DNA of 64,000 nt from Geosiphon pyriformis (GCA_016748015.1 JAAOMT010000627.1:125884-189883), one strand, 5' to 3'; shown: positions 35,557 through 47,272, numbered from the stretch's first letter. The notes: generated by a model from the letters alone, not told the origin. Made by a program: numbers and translations.

Positions 35557-38246
35557 TTTAGTGCTTTTTGTGAGATATAATCTAACAAAAAACCAGCACT
35601 AATATTAACTATTTGAAAAAATAGCAAACCAAAAAATCATAGGAAAAAATCATTTAAAATTTATAAAATCCTTGTTTTAACATTACTAAACTCATCTTAG
35701 ACTGACAAGTAACTATTGGTCAGCAAAATTAGCTTTCAACTTTTACATTAATAAAAAAATTAAATCCTATTTAGCAAATAAAAAAAAATCAGAAGCTGTT
35801 TTTAGGAATTTCTATAGTGAATTATTATAAAACACCACACTTCTACTAAACTATTTGTTTGCATCAGTAATCACAGAAATAAACAGAGAAATTGAAAAAT
35901 ACATCCAACAGAAATTTTTTATTATTTTTGTAGACAAAGAAAAATTATAAACTCCAGCAGAAACATCAAGGAAAATACAACTGCTTACTTAGAAAAAATC
36001 AAAAGTTATTTTACTTATTCACCTGTTATACTATCATATATTAAGAAATATTATCTACATATTATTCAGATCTATATCAATATTAATGACAAAAACACTA
36101 TTACCTAAAGTACTGTTTTAAAATAATTAAAAGAAAACCAAATTGTTAGGAATCTATAGCAATTTTTTTAAAGAATTTAAATTGTAATCAACAATACCAT
36201 TAGAACTTTAATCACTACCATTTCAACCAAATTTCAGATCTACCAGTTATTGAAAAAACACCAAATCAGAAGAAAAAAAAGACAGTAATCAGAGAAATAA
36301 TAATTAAAATTCAATCTCAAATAACCTAAAAGTTCAAACTCCAATTATTCAAACTTTACAAAACTTAAACAATCCAAACTCTGCTTCTATTTTTCAGCAA
36401 AACTTACTTTCAGTTATTGTAATTAATTCACTAGTTGCATTAATTATTATACAACAACAACAATCTTAACAACAATTACAACAACAACAATTTGTATCAA
36501 TAACATATATACTTATTACCAAACTCAAAAAATTTATTGAGAAAGAAAACAATGTCCAAACATAGCTAAATAATATGGCAAAAGCCATTGCAACTAATGG
36601 ATAGAACAACACCAAAGCATTTCAAGCTATTTTATACTTTTTTTAGAATATTGCCAACTTATAGTATTAGAATTTTGTAAACAAACTTCAAAATTTTGAC
36701 ATATTTAAAACCACATTTCTACAGTATTTCAGTAACAATAACAGTATCAACTACCTGTTAACTAGCTTTATTATTATTAAACAAGATAATACTAAAGCAG
36801 TTATTACTTACTTAAAACATTTTTATAGAAATTTGTGCTAAATCCAAGCAATCAACACTGACTACTTTATAATATCACAGATTCTAAATTAATTCATTTA
36901 TAGATTATACAGCAGTTTGTTATAATAAGTACATCCAATATATTTAAATACTTTCTAAGACATGGTTATTTACACCAAAAATTTTGAATTAGCTAAACTT
37001 AAAGCCAATCACACCTAAACTGTAAATCTAGTAATAAATAGATCATCTAAATTGAATACTAAATTAAAGCAATTTGGTAAAGTATCAATCAGAAAATCAA
37101 GAAATATTTAGCTAACAATCAAGCAATTTATCAAGCTCTTTAATGTTGTGATAATTTAAGAAATTCTAATTGTTTTCAAAATTTATTGTATCTATTATTA
37201 TCATTATCAAATTAATCATGATAACAAAAAATGCATAATTGCTATTATTGTAGTAAATAAAACTATTTAAAAACAAATTGTTATTCCAGATTCAACAATC
37301 AATTATTGAAAAATCAATATTAAAACTCCAATTGCAGGTTTTAAATTTCGAATTACACTCTAAATTAAAAACAATATTAATATCAGTCTTATTACATCCC
37401 AATAATATAACCACCAATATACTTATCTCTAGTATATTAGACTTCAGCACTGGTAATATATTAGTTGCAGCCACAAATTATTTATTAACCCCAATAAATT
37501 CAAATGTTATCCCAAATTACTATGCTAATATTAACTGAAAATCCAAGACTGAGAATTACTTACATCTAGCAGAATTGAAAATTAACAATAGTAATACATT
37601 AATTAATCTCCAATTTATTGAACTAGCCATCAGAATTATGCCAGTAAAATTTGGAAAGTAAGTACACTCAAAACCTGAATTTCCAAAGCTATTTAAGTCT
37701 CTTGATTATCTCAAAAAACAATTTATTCAACAATTTGAAAACCAATTCAATACTATTTACCAACAATATTTTACTAATAATGGTTACTAAAAACAAGTTA
37801 CTTGCAGCCATTTTTTTTTTTAAATTAGAAAAATTTTCAACAACACTTCTTTTTAATAGAGCTGTCTTTAATACCAAACTAATTACTATTATATATACTA
37901 ATACCAAAGTTAAATGGTTATTCTATTAAGTTAATTTTTAATAATAAGTTAGCAGACAGCATTATCATATGACAACTTATGAGCCAATTAGATTACTGAG
38001 TTAATTGAATTGTTAGCACTAGAATTATTACAGCCAATGAAATAATAAAAACTCTTATTGGCAAAATTAATAACTTTTTTTTTAAAGTTAATAGTATTAT
38101 TATGCCAATCAAAGTTCTAATTATAAAAGTTACACAATACCAAGCTTTTATTGGTAATAACTGGCTATTCAAGACCAATACTGTACTCAATTAGACCATA
38201 TAAAAGCTTGAGCTTAGTCAAAATAGTTAGTAAACTTGGGTACCAG
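35557..38246 (+). pseudogene. gag and protease of a family A1 element, very decayed
   Basis: Starts at the primer-binding site. The first 900 bases are coding-like but unrecognised. A Q-rich stretch (36440-36500) precedes a capsid-like region (36500-37080) with blocks FQAILYFF and FLQYFSNNN. A zinc-knuckle remnant, NCYYCSK then a stop, lies near 37240. Protease-like sequence runs 37790-38215, ending with the FYW(Y)NWLFKTNTVLN block that matches VGNNWLSKANTTLDW of family B. The active-site block near 37940 is unreadable. The element is cut at 38246 by an A2 LTR, and the rest of its pol is not seen. Confidence 0.7.
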
Positions 38247-38993
38247 TATTACAAATGATTATTTGGAGTCTTAAGTCAAATAACAAATCTGTAATTTGGT
38301 GCTTGGTTGGTTTTCTGGTGTTAATATCTGAAGGTTTTGGTGTGAAGTTTTTTGTATAATGGACAGAGATTTAGTTGATGGTTTTTATCTGTAGCTTCCT
38401 GAACCACAGTTTCATCAAATTTTTTTCTCAGCATAGTGGCTGGTAATCCTTCTGGTAAGCTATCCTCAAATCTATGAGTGTTCTACTCTTGTTTTATGGG
38501 TCTTTTACCAGTCTCTATGATGTTTGTAACTCAGCGCTTAATCCTTAATCAAATTAGTAAAACCAAAGAAATAACAAAAGAAATAAAAAAAAATAAAAAA
38601 AACTAAAAGAAAATAAAGAAACAAGTAAAAGCAATTACAAATTAATATCCCATCAATAGCCGTGATCAAGAGCTATTGTTTCAGTATGGTCAAGTTTCAG
38701 TTACTATTAACATAAAGTGTTGATAGTGGAAAGTGGATTGAGATAGTGAATAATTATTTATTGATATTTGTGAATAAAAGGTTGCTTAGATCAAATTTAA
38801 ACTGAGATGTCTCTAATGGAAGGATTCTGCTCTTTTTACTTCTAATGCTATCACTATATATACATAATTGATGTTCTACAAGATTGCTTACATTTCTGAG
38901 CGATGTGCTATAATTTCTTGAGCAATGCTCACATTGCTGAACAATGTGCCCTAATTTTCTAATATTGCTCCACATTGCTGAGCAATATGCCAT
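38247..38993 (-). repeat. 3' LTR of minus-strand family A element (A2 type), first fragment
   Basis: The plus strand starts TATTACAAATGATT. It carries the CTGGTAA/TTACCAG pair, the CAATAGC hairpin (38655-38680), TATATATACA near 38855 and then the A2 palindromes TTGCTGAGCAA (about 38885-38985). Cut at 38993 by the B element; the last 152 bp are at 50091-50242. Confidence 0.88.
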
Positions 38994-40077
38994 TGTTACC
39001 CGAGTAGAAAAACCAATCCAAAGTTATGAAGAAATGTAACCAAAACATGACATAACACAGAATAATGCCCAATAACGTTGGATAATGCATTATAACATAG
39101 GATAACGTGTTATAATGCAGGATAACACAGAATAGTGCGCAATAACATAGGATAACATATTATAATGCAGGATAATACAGAATAATATGTAATAATGTCA
39201 GATAACATGTTATAACATAGGATAACTAGTGATAACATAGAAAAACGAAACAATAACAGAAACAATAAAGCAATAGCTAGCAATAGCAAGACAATTGAAA
39301 GCAATCCTGTAAAACCAAAAGAATGTATAAAAGCAAGTAGTAGTAGAAGTGAGAAAAGACAGACAGATAGATACGAACCTTTAGACAAGAATTAAAATTA
39401 TCCATACCCTTTCATCCTTTATTATCTTCCCTATTTCATCTCCTGAAATAAACCAATTATTAAAGAAATCAGAATCACAAATTTATGTTCTCAAACTTCA
39501 TGGAATTTATGTGAATTAACCCTTGTCTTATACCTCTGTTCTAGAACAAATGCTTTTAGCATAACTGCCTTGAACCTATTAACAATTTGGACCAATTACT
39601 CTTGATCACAGCAATTGACGATACTAATTTATCTTTTCCTTCTTTTCTTTTCTTTTCTTTTTCCTTTTCTTTCTTTTTCTGTCTTATTTTTGTGAAGCAA
39701 CAACATAGTAAAATTAACTGTCTGGGAATAGACTTTGTGATAGCCTGGTAAAAGAAGAAAGCTTCCCCTAAGTTTTGGATATTAACATTATCTTGTTAGC
39801 TTACCAGAAGAGTGAAAAGACAATGCCAGACCCTAACAACTGTGCTTGTTAGCTCAGAGAAGAAAGCTCACATTTACAAAAAACGTTGCAATCGACGAAA
39901 GACAAACTCTGTGTCTTATAACCAAAAAACTCAACGGGTAAAATTCACATCCAGAAATAGACCTTCAGAGACTGATAATCAAGACTAAGTCAACAGAATT
40001 ATGCGGAAGACATATCATCAATAATTGAGAGCACTAAACGTTACTATTTCCCATACCCACCAAGTTTACCCATAACA
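38994..40077 (+). repeat. 5' LTR of plus-strand family B element (1084 bp)
   Basis: Starts TGTTACCCGAGTAG and ends TTTACCCATAACA. Array of GTTATAAC/ATAACA units at 39045-39240, hairpin CAATTAC/GCAATTG at 39593-39617, pyrimidine-rich tract about 39630-39690, CTGGTAA near 39745 and TTACCAG near 39800. Confidence 0.94.
39045..39240. repeat. GTTATAAC-type short repeat array, family B LTR
   Basis: Irregular repeats of ATAACA(C/T)AGAATAAT and (A/T)GTTATAAC units. GTTATAAC is an 8-bp palindrome. Matching arrays lie at 17180-17335, 26235-26390, 34440-34590 and 49050-49240. Confidence 0.8.
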
Positions 40078-40079
40078 TT

Positions 40080-40098
40080 TGGTGCTCCCTGTGAGGTT
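40080..40098 (+). promoter_or_regulatory. Primer-binding site of family B
   Basis: TGGTGCTCCCTGTGAGGTT, two bases after the LTR. Read as the complement of a tRNA 3' end it gives CCA, discriminator A, acceptor strand AGGGAGC, T-stem strand CTCAC with the invariant C61, and the invariant A58. Which tRNA carries this end cannot be told from the window. Confidence 0.85.
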
Positions 40099-41760
40099 AT
40101 AAATCTACAAAGACAGAGCACTCCCAAAAATACATAAAAGTGGCGACTATTAGAACAATAGGAAAGGACCACTCTTCGTATGGAAAAGCACTATTTTAAT
40201 ACTTTCGAAAAGACCTAGGAATACCAGCAGAAACCGCTTACGCAGAAAGTGATTTTTGTAACTATATCAACGCAAAAATCGACTGCTTGTTAGGCCGTGC
40301 AACTGATACAGAAAGACTTGGAGAACAAATTCATTAAAGCTTACTAAGGTACTCAACAGCCATGACTACTTGAGCAATTGCTAAAACTCTGCGCATAATC
40401 GATACAAACATTAAATATTACATAGCACAATGATTCCTTCAAGTATAACAACCAGTGGAATCTGACCCTGAGGAATACAAAAACAAATCCAACAACCCCA
40501 TAACTGCCCAAGCCAAGTCCATGGTCAACAAAAAACCAAGGGTCCTCTCCCCAACAACTCCATCATACTATCAGACATCCCAAAGTAGAATTGTATTCAA
40601 CCCACTCCCGGAAACCCAGTCGGAAACACCACAAACTCCTGGAAATCCACACTCTTGGAATTAACACAGTTGGACCAAATCACTAGGAGAATATGGATCG
40701 CTGTTTGGAAATTTTACCCTAGCAGCCAGTCAAACAAAAGAAAACCTGTCAACTTGCGAACAGCCATTAGCACAAAACCTAGCAGAATCAGCATCTCCCC
40801 TGATGGAAGAAACAGCTATCTTACAACTTATTGGTTCAAATGACAAAAGAAAGCAACCAGCATTAGCACCCAGAGAACACTCAAATACACGGATACCAAT
40901 CCCTTTAAACATAACCAGTAACACCCCACCCATTAACCAGATCATGGCTTATTGGAATATTGCTAAATTGGAAAAATTCTCTGGTGAAAAAGATAATGCA
41001 TATTCTTGAATTGCGGATGCCGAGAAAGCAATTACCACTAATGGTTGGAACAATGACTGCACAATTCAGGCACTGCCGTTTTTTCTGACTGGAACCACCA
41101 ATTCGTGGTACCAGAGCCTGGCAGAAAAGTCTACCTCCTTTACCAAGTTTAAACTCATATTTCTGCAATACTTCTGTGACCCCAATATGTTAATCCGATT
41201 GCAGAATCAATTCAGCATAATTAAACAAAAAGATCATGAAGCAATAACTACTTATCTCGGACAATTCAATTAAATCCTGCATCAAATATTAGCTATCAAA
41301 AGGAACTACTACACCATGGCGCAAGTTTTTAATCAATTCATTAAAAGATTGTGGAGTAGTATTCTAAGATCTGTAAGACCCTGCCATCCAACCAGTTTAC
41401 AAGATGCCATCACTCTCGCTTACAATTTTAAGTCTGTAAAACAAAAAGCAAACCATACCCAAGCCATTAATTTAGCCATTAATGGAACCTCTGACATCAA
41501 TGCAAAGATAATCCAATTGAGTAAGAAACTAACTCAGAAAATTGAAGGATTCTTAGCCAAAACTACAGAAACTTACCAACCACCCCAACGGAGAGAAAAT
41601 AACAACAACAGCAGATACCCACAACAACAGAACTGTCAACAACAGCAACAACCTTGAAAATCTAATCCCCACAACTGTTACTACTGCCAGAAACCTGAAC
41701 ACATCACCTATGACTGCAGAAAAAAGATCATGAACCAAAATCAAGGAAACCCATACTAGC
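40099..41760 (+). pseudogene. Family B gag (plus strand)
   Basis: N-terminal region 40140-40900 is split across frames (open stretches 40455-40664, 40655-40843 and 40803-41009). Capsid part 40950-41330 has LEKFSGEKDNAYS, TSFTKFKLIFLQYFCDPNMLIRLQNQF and a stop in the SYLGQFN region. 41316-41657 continues with a Q/N-rich tail. The zinc knuckle at 41676-41717 reads CYYCQKPEHITYDC, an intact CX2CX4HX4C pattern with the usual Gly before His changed to Glu. Gag would form the particle and bind RNA. At least three stops or frame shifts. Confidence 0.88.
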
Positions 41761-42786
41761 AACCCAAATATCAGCAAAACATGGTACTCCAATATTCTAT
41801 ATCTTAGAATCAACCACCCTTATACACACAACAAGTCCCATACACTCAACCACCACCCCAAAATTATTATCAACCACCACCAATGACACAAGCAATCTCT
41901 CACTATCAAACTTATTCTTACAGCCCATCCAGACCTTGAGCTATAGACTATTATCAGGGATGAAGGAATCCCAACAACAATCAAATACAAACCAACAGTA
42001 GACCATCTTGACCAATCCTTCGTGATTCTGCCCAATCTCGACCAACACCAACTGGATACCCAAATCAAGCTTCCTATCTTGGTCTTATGGAAGACCAGGG
42101 TTTTGATAAATCTACACCTGTGGAAGGGGGGGATATAAAACGAATTTTTCAATCTTCCAAGCAAACAAAAAGCAATATTCCACCAGCCACTATTACTGAA
42201 GACACCACTCTAGCTGTCATATTTTCTTTTGACATTAATAATTTGAACACCCATAGCCTTTTTAGTGGAGCAGCCATCAATCAGGATAAACCAATAATGG
42301 CCCTATACACTGATGCCAGAGTCAGAGGAATAGACATTAAATTAATCCTGGATAGCAAATCAGCCAGTAGCATAATCATGAAGCAGCTCATGGACCAATT
42401 AGGTCGCCAAGTAGACCGTGCTGCTACTGCTCGGATCATTACAGTGGATGGAAACACAAAAACCCCAATAGGAGAAATTGACAACTTCCCTTTTGAGATT
42501 AATAGAATCCAAATCTCTACCAAAGTACTTGTCATAGAAGCTTCTAGTAGAAAACAATTGGTTGTCAAAAGCCAACGCTATTCTCGACTGGAACACCCAA
42601 GAACTTCAACTCACATTTAATGGACAGCATGCCCAAGTCCCAACTACATGCAAACACTTTAAAACCCAATGTACTGAGGAACCCCTTATTGAATTCGAAG
42701 ACACATTAATACTACCAACCATCGAAACCTATCAGGTTTCATGGGTGGATGATTATCGAACTGAACTACCCCCACCACCAATCTGA
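41761..42786 (+). pseudogene. Family B protease (plus strand), frameshifted by a 14-bp deletion
   Basis: After a P/Q/Y-rich spacer, 42087-42620 encodes the protease with SLFSGAAINQDKPIMALYTD, the active-site block LILDSKSASSIIMKQLMDQLG (D-S-K for D-S/T-G) and KTPIGEIDNFPFEI. The frame then shifts near 42545: compared with the minus-strand copy, 14 bases between two AAGCT copies are missing. Reading resumes in another frame at 42562 (SKANAILDWNTQELQL) to 42786. The final block SWVDDYRTELPPPPI leads into the cysteine-rich module. Confidence 0.88.
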
Positions 42787-43596
42787 GAAGAAAAAGGAAA
42801 AGGCAGAGCTGAAGAAAAACCCCAATTGTTATCACTAGGATATGTAACCTCGGACCAAAGAAACTTATTTTACCAACCCCTAAGACTAATATGTGTCAAT
42901 TGTGGAAAAAAACTATCCACTATGGGTGCATGTATCAAGGACAATGAAGAATGGCCCATCATTACTAAATACTATTGCAGACCTTGTTTACTGAAAAGAT
43001 TTGGACAACCAAAATGACAAGGCAAGTGGGACAACATGCCGTGCCTCACATGTGGCAAAATCCTGCCAGATGAAGGACTCTGGAATAATGTGCCTGGCAG
43101 AAAAGGAATATGCAACAAGGCTTGTCAATACACCATATTAATCAATGATTGGGTACAAAAAGAAACCCTCATTGAGAATACTTGGAAACAAGCACTCAAC
43201 AGGCTGGATGGTTATCTACATAATGACCACAAAATCTGGAGAATAACAAGCACCAAGGCCGAAGACGCCACGCCCGAAGAAATACAAGAAATCAAGGACA
43301 ATCTTTGGATGCCCGAATATAATGAACCCGACTATCCTGAGAATGATTTCTTTACAAATAACCCAGATGCATTTTAGAACTGATATCAAGAATTGGCCCC
43401 AACTTATGAAGAACAGGAGCAAAGGTTGGCCAATTTGAATACCAAACTGTGCAATTACTGTTTGATCTCCTGTCATTTCCAGTACTGCGACGAATGTGAT
43501 CTCATGTTCAATCCGTCTCCAAGAATACTGTTTCCAATCACCAAACTACCTGAGTTTGAAGAAGAGGTATTGATCACCAAGGACATGTCGTTTTAA
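42787..43596 (+). pseudogene. Cysteine-rich module of family B pol (plus strand)
   Basis: Three open stretches in sequence. 42826-43017 has LICVNCGKKL...GACIKDNEEW and YYCRPCLLKRFG. 43036-43377 has MPCLTCGKILPDE and CNKACQYTILIN with an acidic tail. 43393-43596 has LCNYCLISCHFQYCDECDLMFNP. The cysteines come as CxxC, CxxxC and a final C-x2-C-x4-C-x5-C-x2-C cluster, as in treble-clef or zinc-ribbon folds. I do not recognise the fold by name. It lies between protease and dUTPase in three families. Two single stops break it. Confidence 0.7.
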
Positions 43597-44180
43597 GATC
43601 CAACTAAGGATACTGAAACAGAACAGTATCTTACATATCCCGACCTATTCAAAGAACTAGAGCTAAAATAGTACAATGACAACGAGAAAAGAATCTGCTC
43701 CGAAAAAGCACATGACACCAATACTGGTTTCGACCTATGATACCCTGAACAATCACCCATCATTATAGCCCCACATTCCCTTGTAAAAATAGATCTTAAG
43801 ATAGTGTTAGAAATTCCTGTTAGTATAATAGTACAAGTTGTCTTTTAATCTAGTCTAGCCAAGAAAGGAATCGACATAAAAGGAGGAATCATCAATGCCA
43901 GTTACATGGGAAACATCATTGTGATGCTACAGAACAATTCGAACAGACCCTACAAAATAGAATTACAAGAAAAAATTGCCCAAGCTATCTTCCTATCTCT
44001 AGTCAAAATACCCCAATTAACCCCAGTAACAACCCAAGAAGAGTTAGACCTCACTGTCTGAGGAATCAACAGGTTTAAATCAAGTGGAAGAGGAAACATA
44101 CCAGTTAATTTTACGGAGGAAGACAGTAATCAGATAGAATTTATCAACACTGACACCATCATCTCCATTCCCCCATATTG
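43597..44180 (+). pseudogene. dUTPase domain of family B pol (plus strand)
   Basis: Reads in the frame of the preceding stretch with interrupting stops. Motif 1 TGFDL then a stop (43725), motif 2 SSLAKKGIDIK (43850), motif 3 IINASYMGNIIVMLQN (43890; catalytic D to N and G to S), motif 4 EKIAQAIFLSLVKIPQL (43970), motif 5 FKSSGRGN (44070; first Gly of FGS changed to Lys). Same architecture as 21289-21885 on the minus strand. Not functional. Confidence 0.82.
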
Positions 44181-45915
44181 ACAATACATTCTTAAGGTGA
44201 ATTGAAAGATCCAAGATCAAGTCCTGTTATTCGAAGCCAGTCCTGAAATCTGTTCCCTAGCCGATGTTACTAATCTATATCTACTGGCCAAAGCCCATAA
44301 ACACTTCAAAATCCCCATCCACAACCCGACAGAAGATGTCATTCAAATCCCTAAAGGGACCCTTGTCAGTTCCATATCCGCAGATATTCAAAATTCTGAA
44401 AAACCCCAGTCCATTCCAGATTTTGCACAATTATTCTTATTCTGTAACATTACCTCACAAGTATAGAATTTGCCAAAAGAAAGTTACTTGTTCACACCAG
44501 AAGAGATCAATAAATTGAATTTAAGAAATTTAAGTATTCTGCAACAAATGCAACTCAAAGTCGTTCTGAATCAGTATGCCGATGTCTTTGCCAGCAAAAA
44601 TGAGTTTGAACACACCGACATCGTGAAGCATCAAATTGATATGGGAGATGCTCAACTGATTAAGCAACGAGCTTACCACGTACTCACATCTGGTGATAAT
44701 CTAATTAAGCAAGAAGTACAATGGATGCTTGATAACAGCCTAATCAAAGAAACATTAAGCCCTTGGTTCTTACCAGTAGTCTTGGTCACCAAAAAAAATG
44801 GAAAAGTGCAATTCTGCATAGATTATTGAAAACTAAATAGTGTTATGCGAAGAGATAGTTATTCCACTCCTCTCATCCAGGAAATTCTGGATAATCTAGA
44901 GAAAAAGAAATGGTTCTCATTATTAGATTTAGCAAGTGGTTACTGGCAAGTTGAAATGGACCCCAAAGACAAAGAAAAAACAGTGTTTACCACTCGAGAC
45001 GGAAACTTCGAGTTTAACGTAATGCTTTTTGGACTTTGTAATGCTTCTGCTATGTTTCAATGCCTGATGGATGTAGTATACAAAGGAATCTTTTGGAAAT
45101 TAGTAGTAGTCTACTTAGACAATACAAACGTGTTCTCTGAAACATTCGAAGACCATCTGCTTCACTTGCAACAAGTCTTCGAATGCCTTCATAGTGCCAG
45201 ATTGAAACTCAATCCCGAGAAGTGCTTCTTTGGAAAAACTGAGTTAAAATTCCTAGAACATGTAATCAGCAAAGACAGAGTTAAATCTGATCCAAATAAA
45301 GTACAAAAAGTCAAGAATTTTCCAGCTCCAATCAACCTCAAAAAATTACGAGGATTTCTAGGATTGGCAGAATATTATCGTCAATTTGTCAAAGATTTCT
45401 CAGACATTGCAAAACCACTTCATCAATTGTTGTCTAAATACGTACTGTACTTGTGAAAGGAAGATCAACAAAAAGCATTCAACTATTTCAAGCAGCGATT
45501 GATCACATCCCCAATTCTGATTTACCCAGATTTCACTAAACAGTTCATTATCGCTACGAATGTCTCGAAAAATGCTCTAGGAGCAGTCTTATTACAGATA
45601 AGACCAGACAATAGAGAACACCCAGTTGTCTACACTAGTTGCAGCACTAGCCCAGCAGAAAAGAATTACAGCACAACAGATCTGGAATGTCTTGCCATTT
45701 ATTGGGCTGTACAGACTTGGAAACATTACTTCAGTCAACCATTTGACTTATATACCAACCACAAAGGACTTATTTGGTTACTCAACAATCCACAACTAAA
45801 AAGAAAATATATGAGATGGAGTACTTATTTGCAACAATTCCCACTCAAAGTTCATTACAAGGAAGGATTCAAGAACACCAATGCCAACAGTTTGTCGAGG
45901 ATGCCACAAACCTAA
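44181..45915 (+). pseudogene. Family B RT and RNase H (plus strand)
   Basis: Linker with a beta-rich block (HFKIPIHNPTEDVIQIPKG near 44310) and PKESYLFTPEEINKLN (44470). RT: FCIDY then a stop at 44827, SLLDLASGYWQVEM (44920), LFGLCNASAMFQ (45025) and YLDN at 45112-45123 in place of YLDD. Connection and RNase H: KDFSDIAKPLHQLL, a stop at 45454-45456, ATNVSKNALGAVLLQ (catalytic D to N) and the TNHKGLIWLL block (again D to N), ending SLSRMPQT at 45915. Long open stretches: 44470-44829, 44845-45456 and 45499-45915. Confidence 0.92.
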
Positions 45916-46398
45916 TCCCAGACCTATGAACACACTCACTTATTAACGACTACATTAGTACCTATCGACACTATGTTTCAAGGAGATATTATCTCAACAG
46001 GAACAGAGTACCATATGAAAACAAGCCCAAAATTATTTTATTTAAGACAACCAACTATATTGACGAGAACATCAAAACCATTCCAACTCACAATAACTAA
46101 TCAAGGACAGTGAAAGAAAAACTATACTATATAGCATGCACTCAGATTCGACTGCAGAACACTTTAACAAAGATGCTACCCTCGAAAGAACACTAAACTT
46201 ATACTATTAGCCAATAATGTACAAAAACATTTTTGAATATGTGCTCAATTGTGACGCATGCCAGTGAAGAGAAAAAACAAGATCAACAGAACTATTTCAA
46301 CCCATTCTAGTTGGAAATCCATTTGATAGAATTGGGATCAATTTGGTTGGACCTCTTTCAATTACATCCCAAGGAAATTGCTATATCGTTGTAGCCGT
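45916..46398 (+). pseudogene. Family B integrase N-terminal part (plus strand), cut by solo LTR
   Basis: Contains the zinc-finger region (histidines near 46138-46165, cysteines near 46252-46262) and the first catalytic block IGINLVGPL (46331; D to N), with several stops. Reading breaks at 46398 in the VVVAVV/IDYLTKW region, where an A1 LTR is inserted; it resumes at 47273. Confidence 0.87.
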
Positions 46399-47272
46399 TG
46401 TTACAGGTGATTATTTCTGCTGTTGAATTAAATAATAAACCCATAACTTGGTGCTCAAAAGCTACTTCCATTAAGGCTGTTCTGAAGGTGCTGTATCTGA
46501 AGGTTTTGATGGATTTAAAGGTTTTGGTTGAGTCTTTTGTATAATGAACAGAGATTCAATAGTGTTGATAGTAGATATATTTTCCAAGAGTTTTCCCAAT
46601 TTCTTTCTCAGCGTGGTGGCCAGATTTAGTTTGGCAGTCATGCCTTTCTGGTAAGCTATCCAATAATATATAAAATCCTACCTGTATTTTTGGGTCTTTT
46701 ACCAGGCTATTCTTGACGTCAATAACTCAGTGCTTAATCTTTTATCAATTAGTATATAACAACAAATCAAAATAAAATAAAGAAAAAGAAATAAAAGAAA
46801 AATAAAGAAAGCAAAGAAATAAGCCAATGTGATTTGCAGATTAGTATCCCGTCAATAGCCATGATCAAGAGCTATTGTTCCAGCGTGGTTAAGTATCAAT
46901 TACTATCAACATGAAAAGTTGATAATGGGAAGTGGATTTGAGATATGAATAATTATTTATTTGATGATTGTGTTTCTAGGTTAAGGATTCTGTGGTATTG
47001 ATTCTGTTTTTAACACTACTGCTATATATACATAATTGAGATTCCTCAATTTTTCAATTTTTCACGACAGGAATCCTGGAATTCCTGGAATCCTGCAATT
47101 ACTTTGAGAAGAATCCTGGAATTCTGGAATCCTGCAATTCCTCATTGGGAATCCTGAAATTCCTAGAATCCTGCAATTCCTAAGAGGAATTCTGGAATTC
47201 TACATTTACTATGCTTACTTCTGATTGGCTAATAATTATGCTAATATATTTCTTATATTTCTATGAATAACA
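46399..47272 (-). repeat. Solo LTR of family A1, minus strand (874 bp), duplication CCGT/CCAT
   Basis: The plus strand starts TGTTACAGGTGATT and ends CTATGAATAACA. Flanks CCGT (46395-46398) and CCAT (47273-47276) form a 4-bp duplication with one G/A change at a CpG. GGAATTCC array at 47060-47215; hairpin CAATAGCC...AGCTATTG near 46853-46877. Confidence 0.92.

Noticed and set aside
39110-39388. Minus-strand 92-codon ORF rich in Leu/Ile/Phe, also at 49117-49395, looking like a multi-span membrane protein
   Set aside because: Both lie antisense inside the two LTRs of one element, which were identical at insertion, so the second is not independent support. The hydrophobic codons come from the GTTATAAC and CAATAGC repeats; other B LTRs (16360, 25391, 34388) do not keep the ORF.
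41820-42164. 114-codon minus-strand ORF
   Set aside because: Antisense shadow of the family B gag-protease junction; its counterpart exists on the plus strand at 23319-23609 opposite the minus-strand B element.
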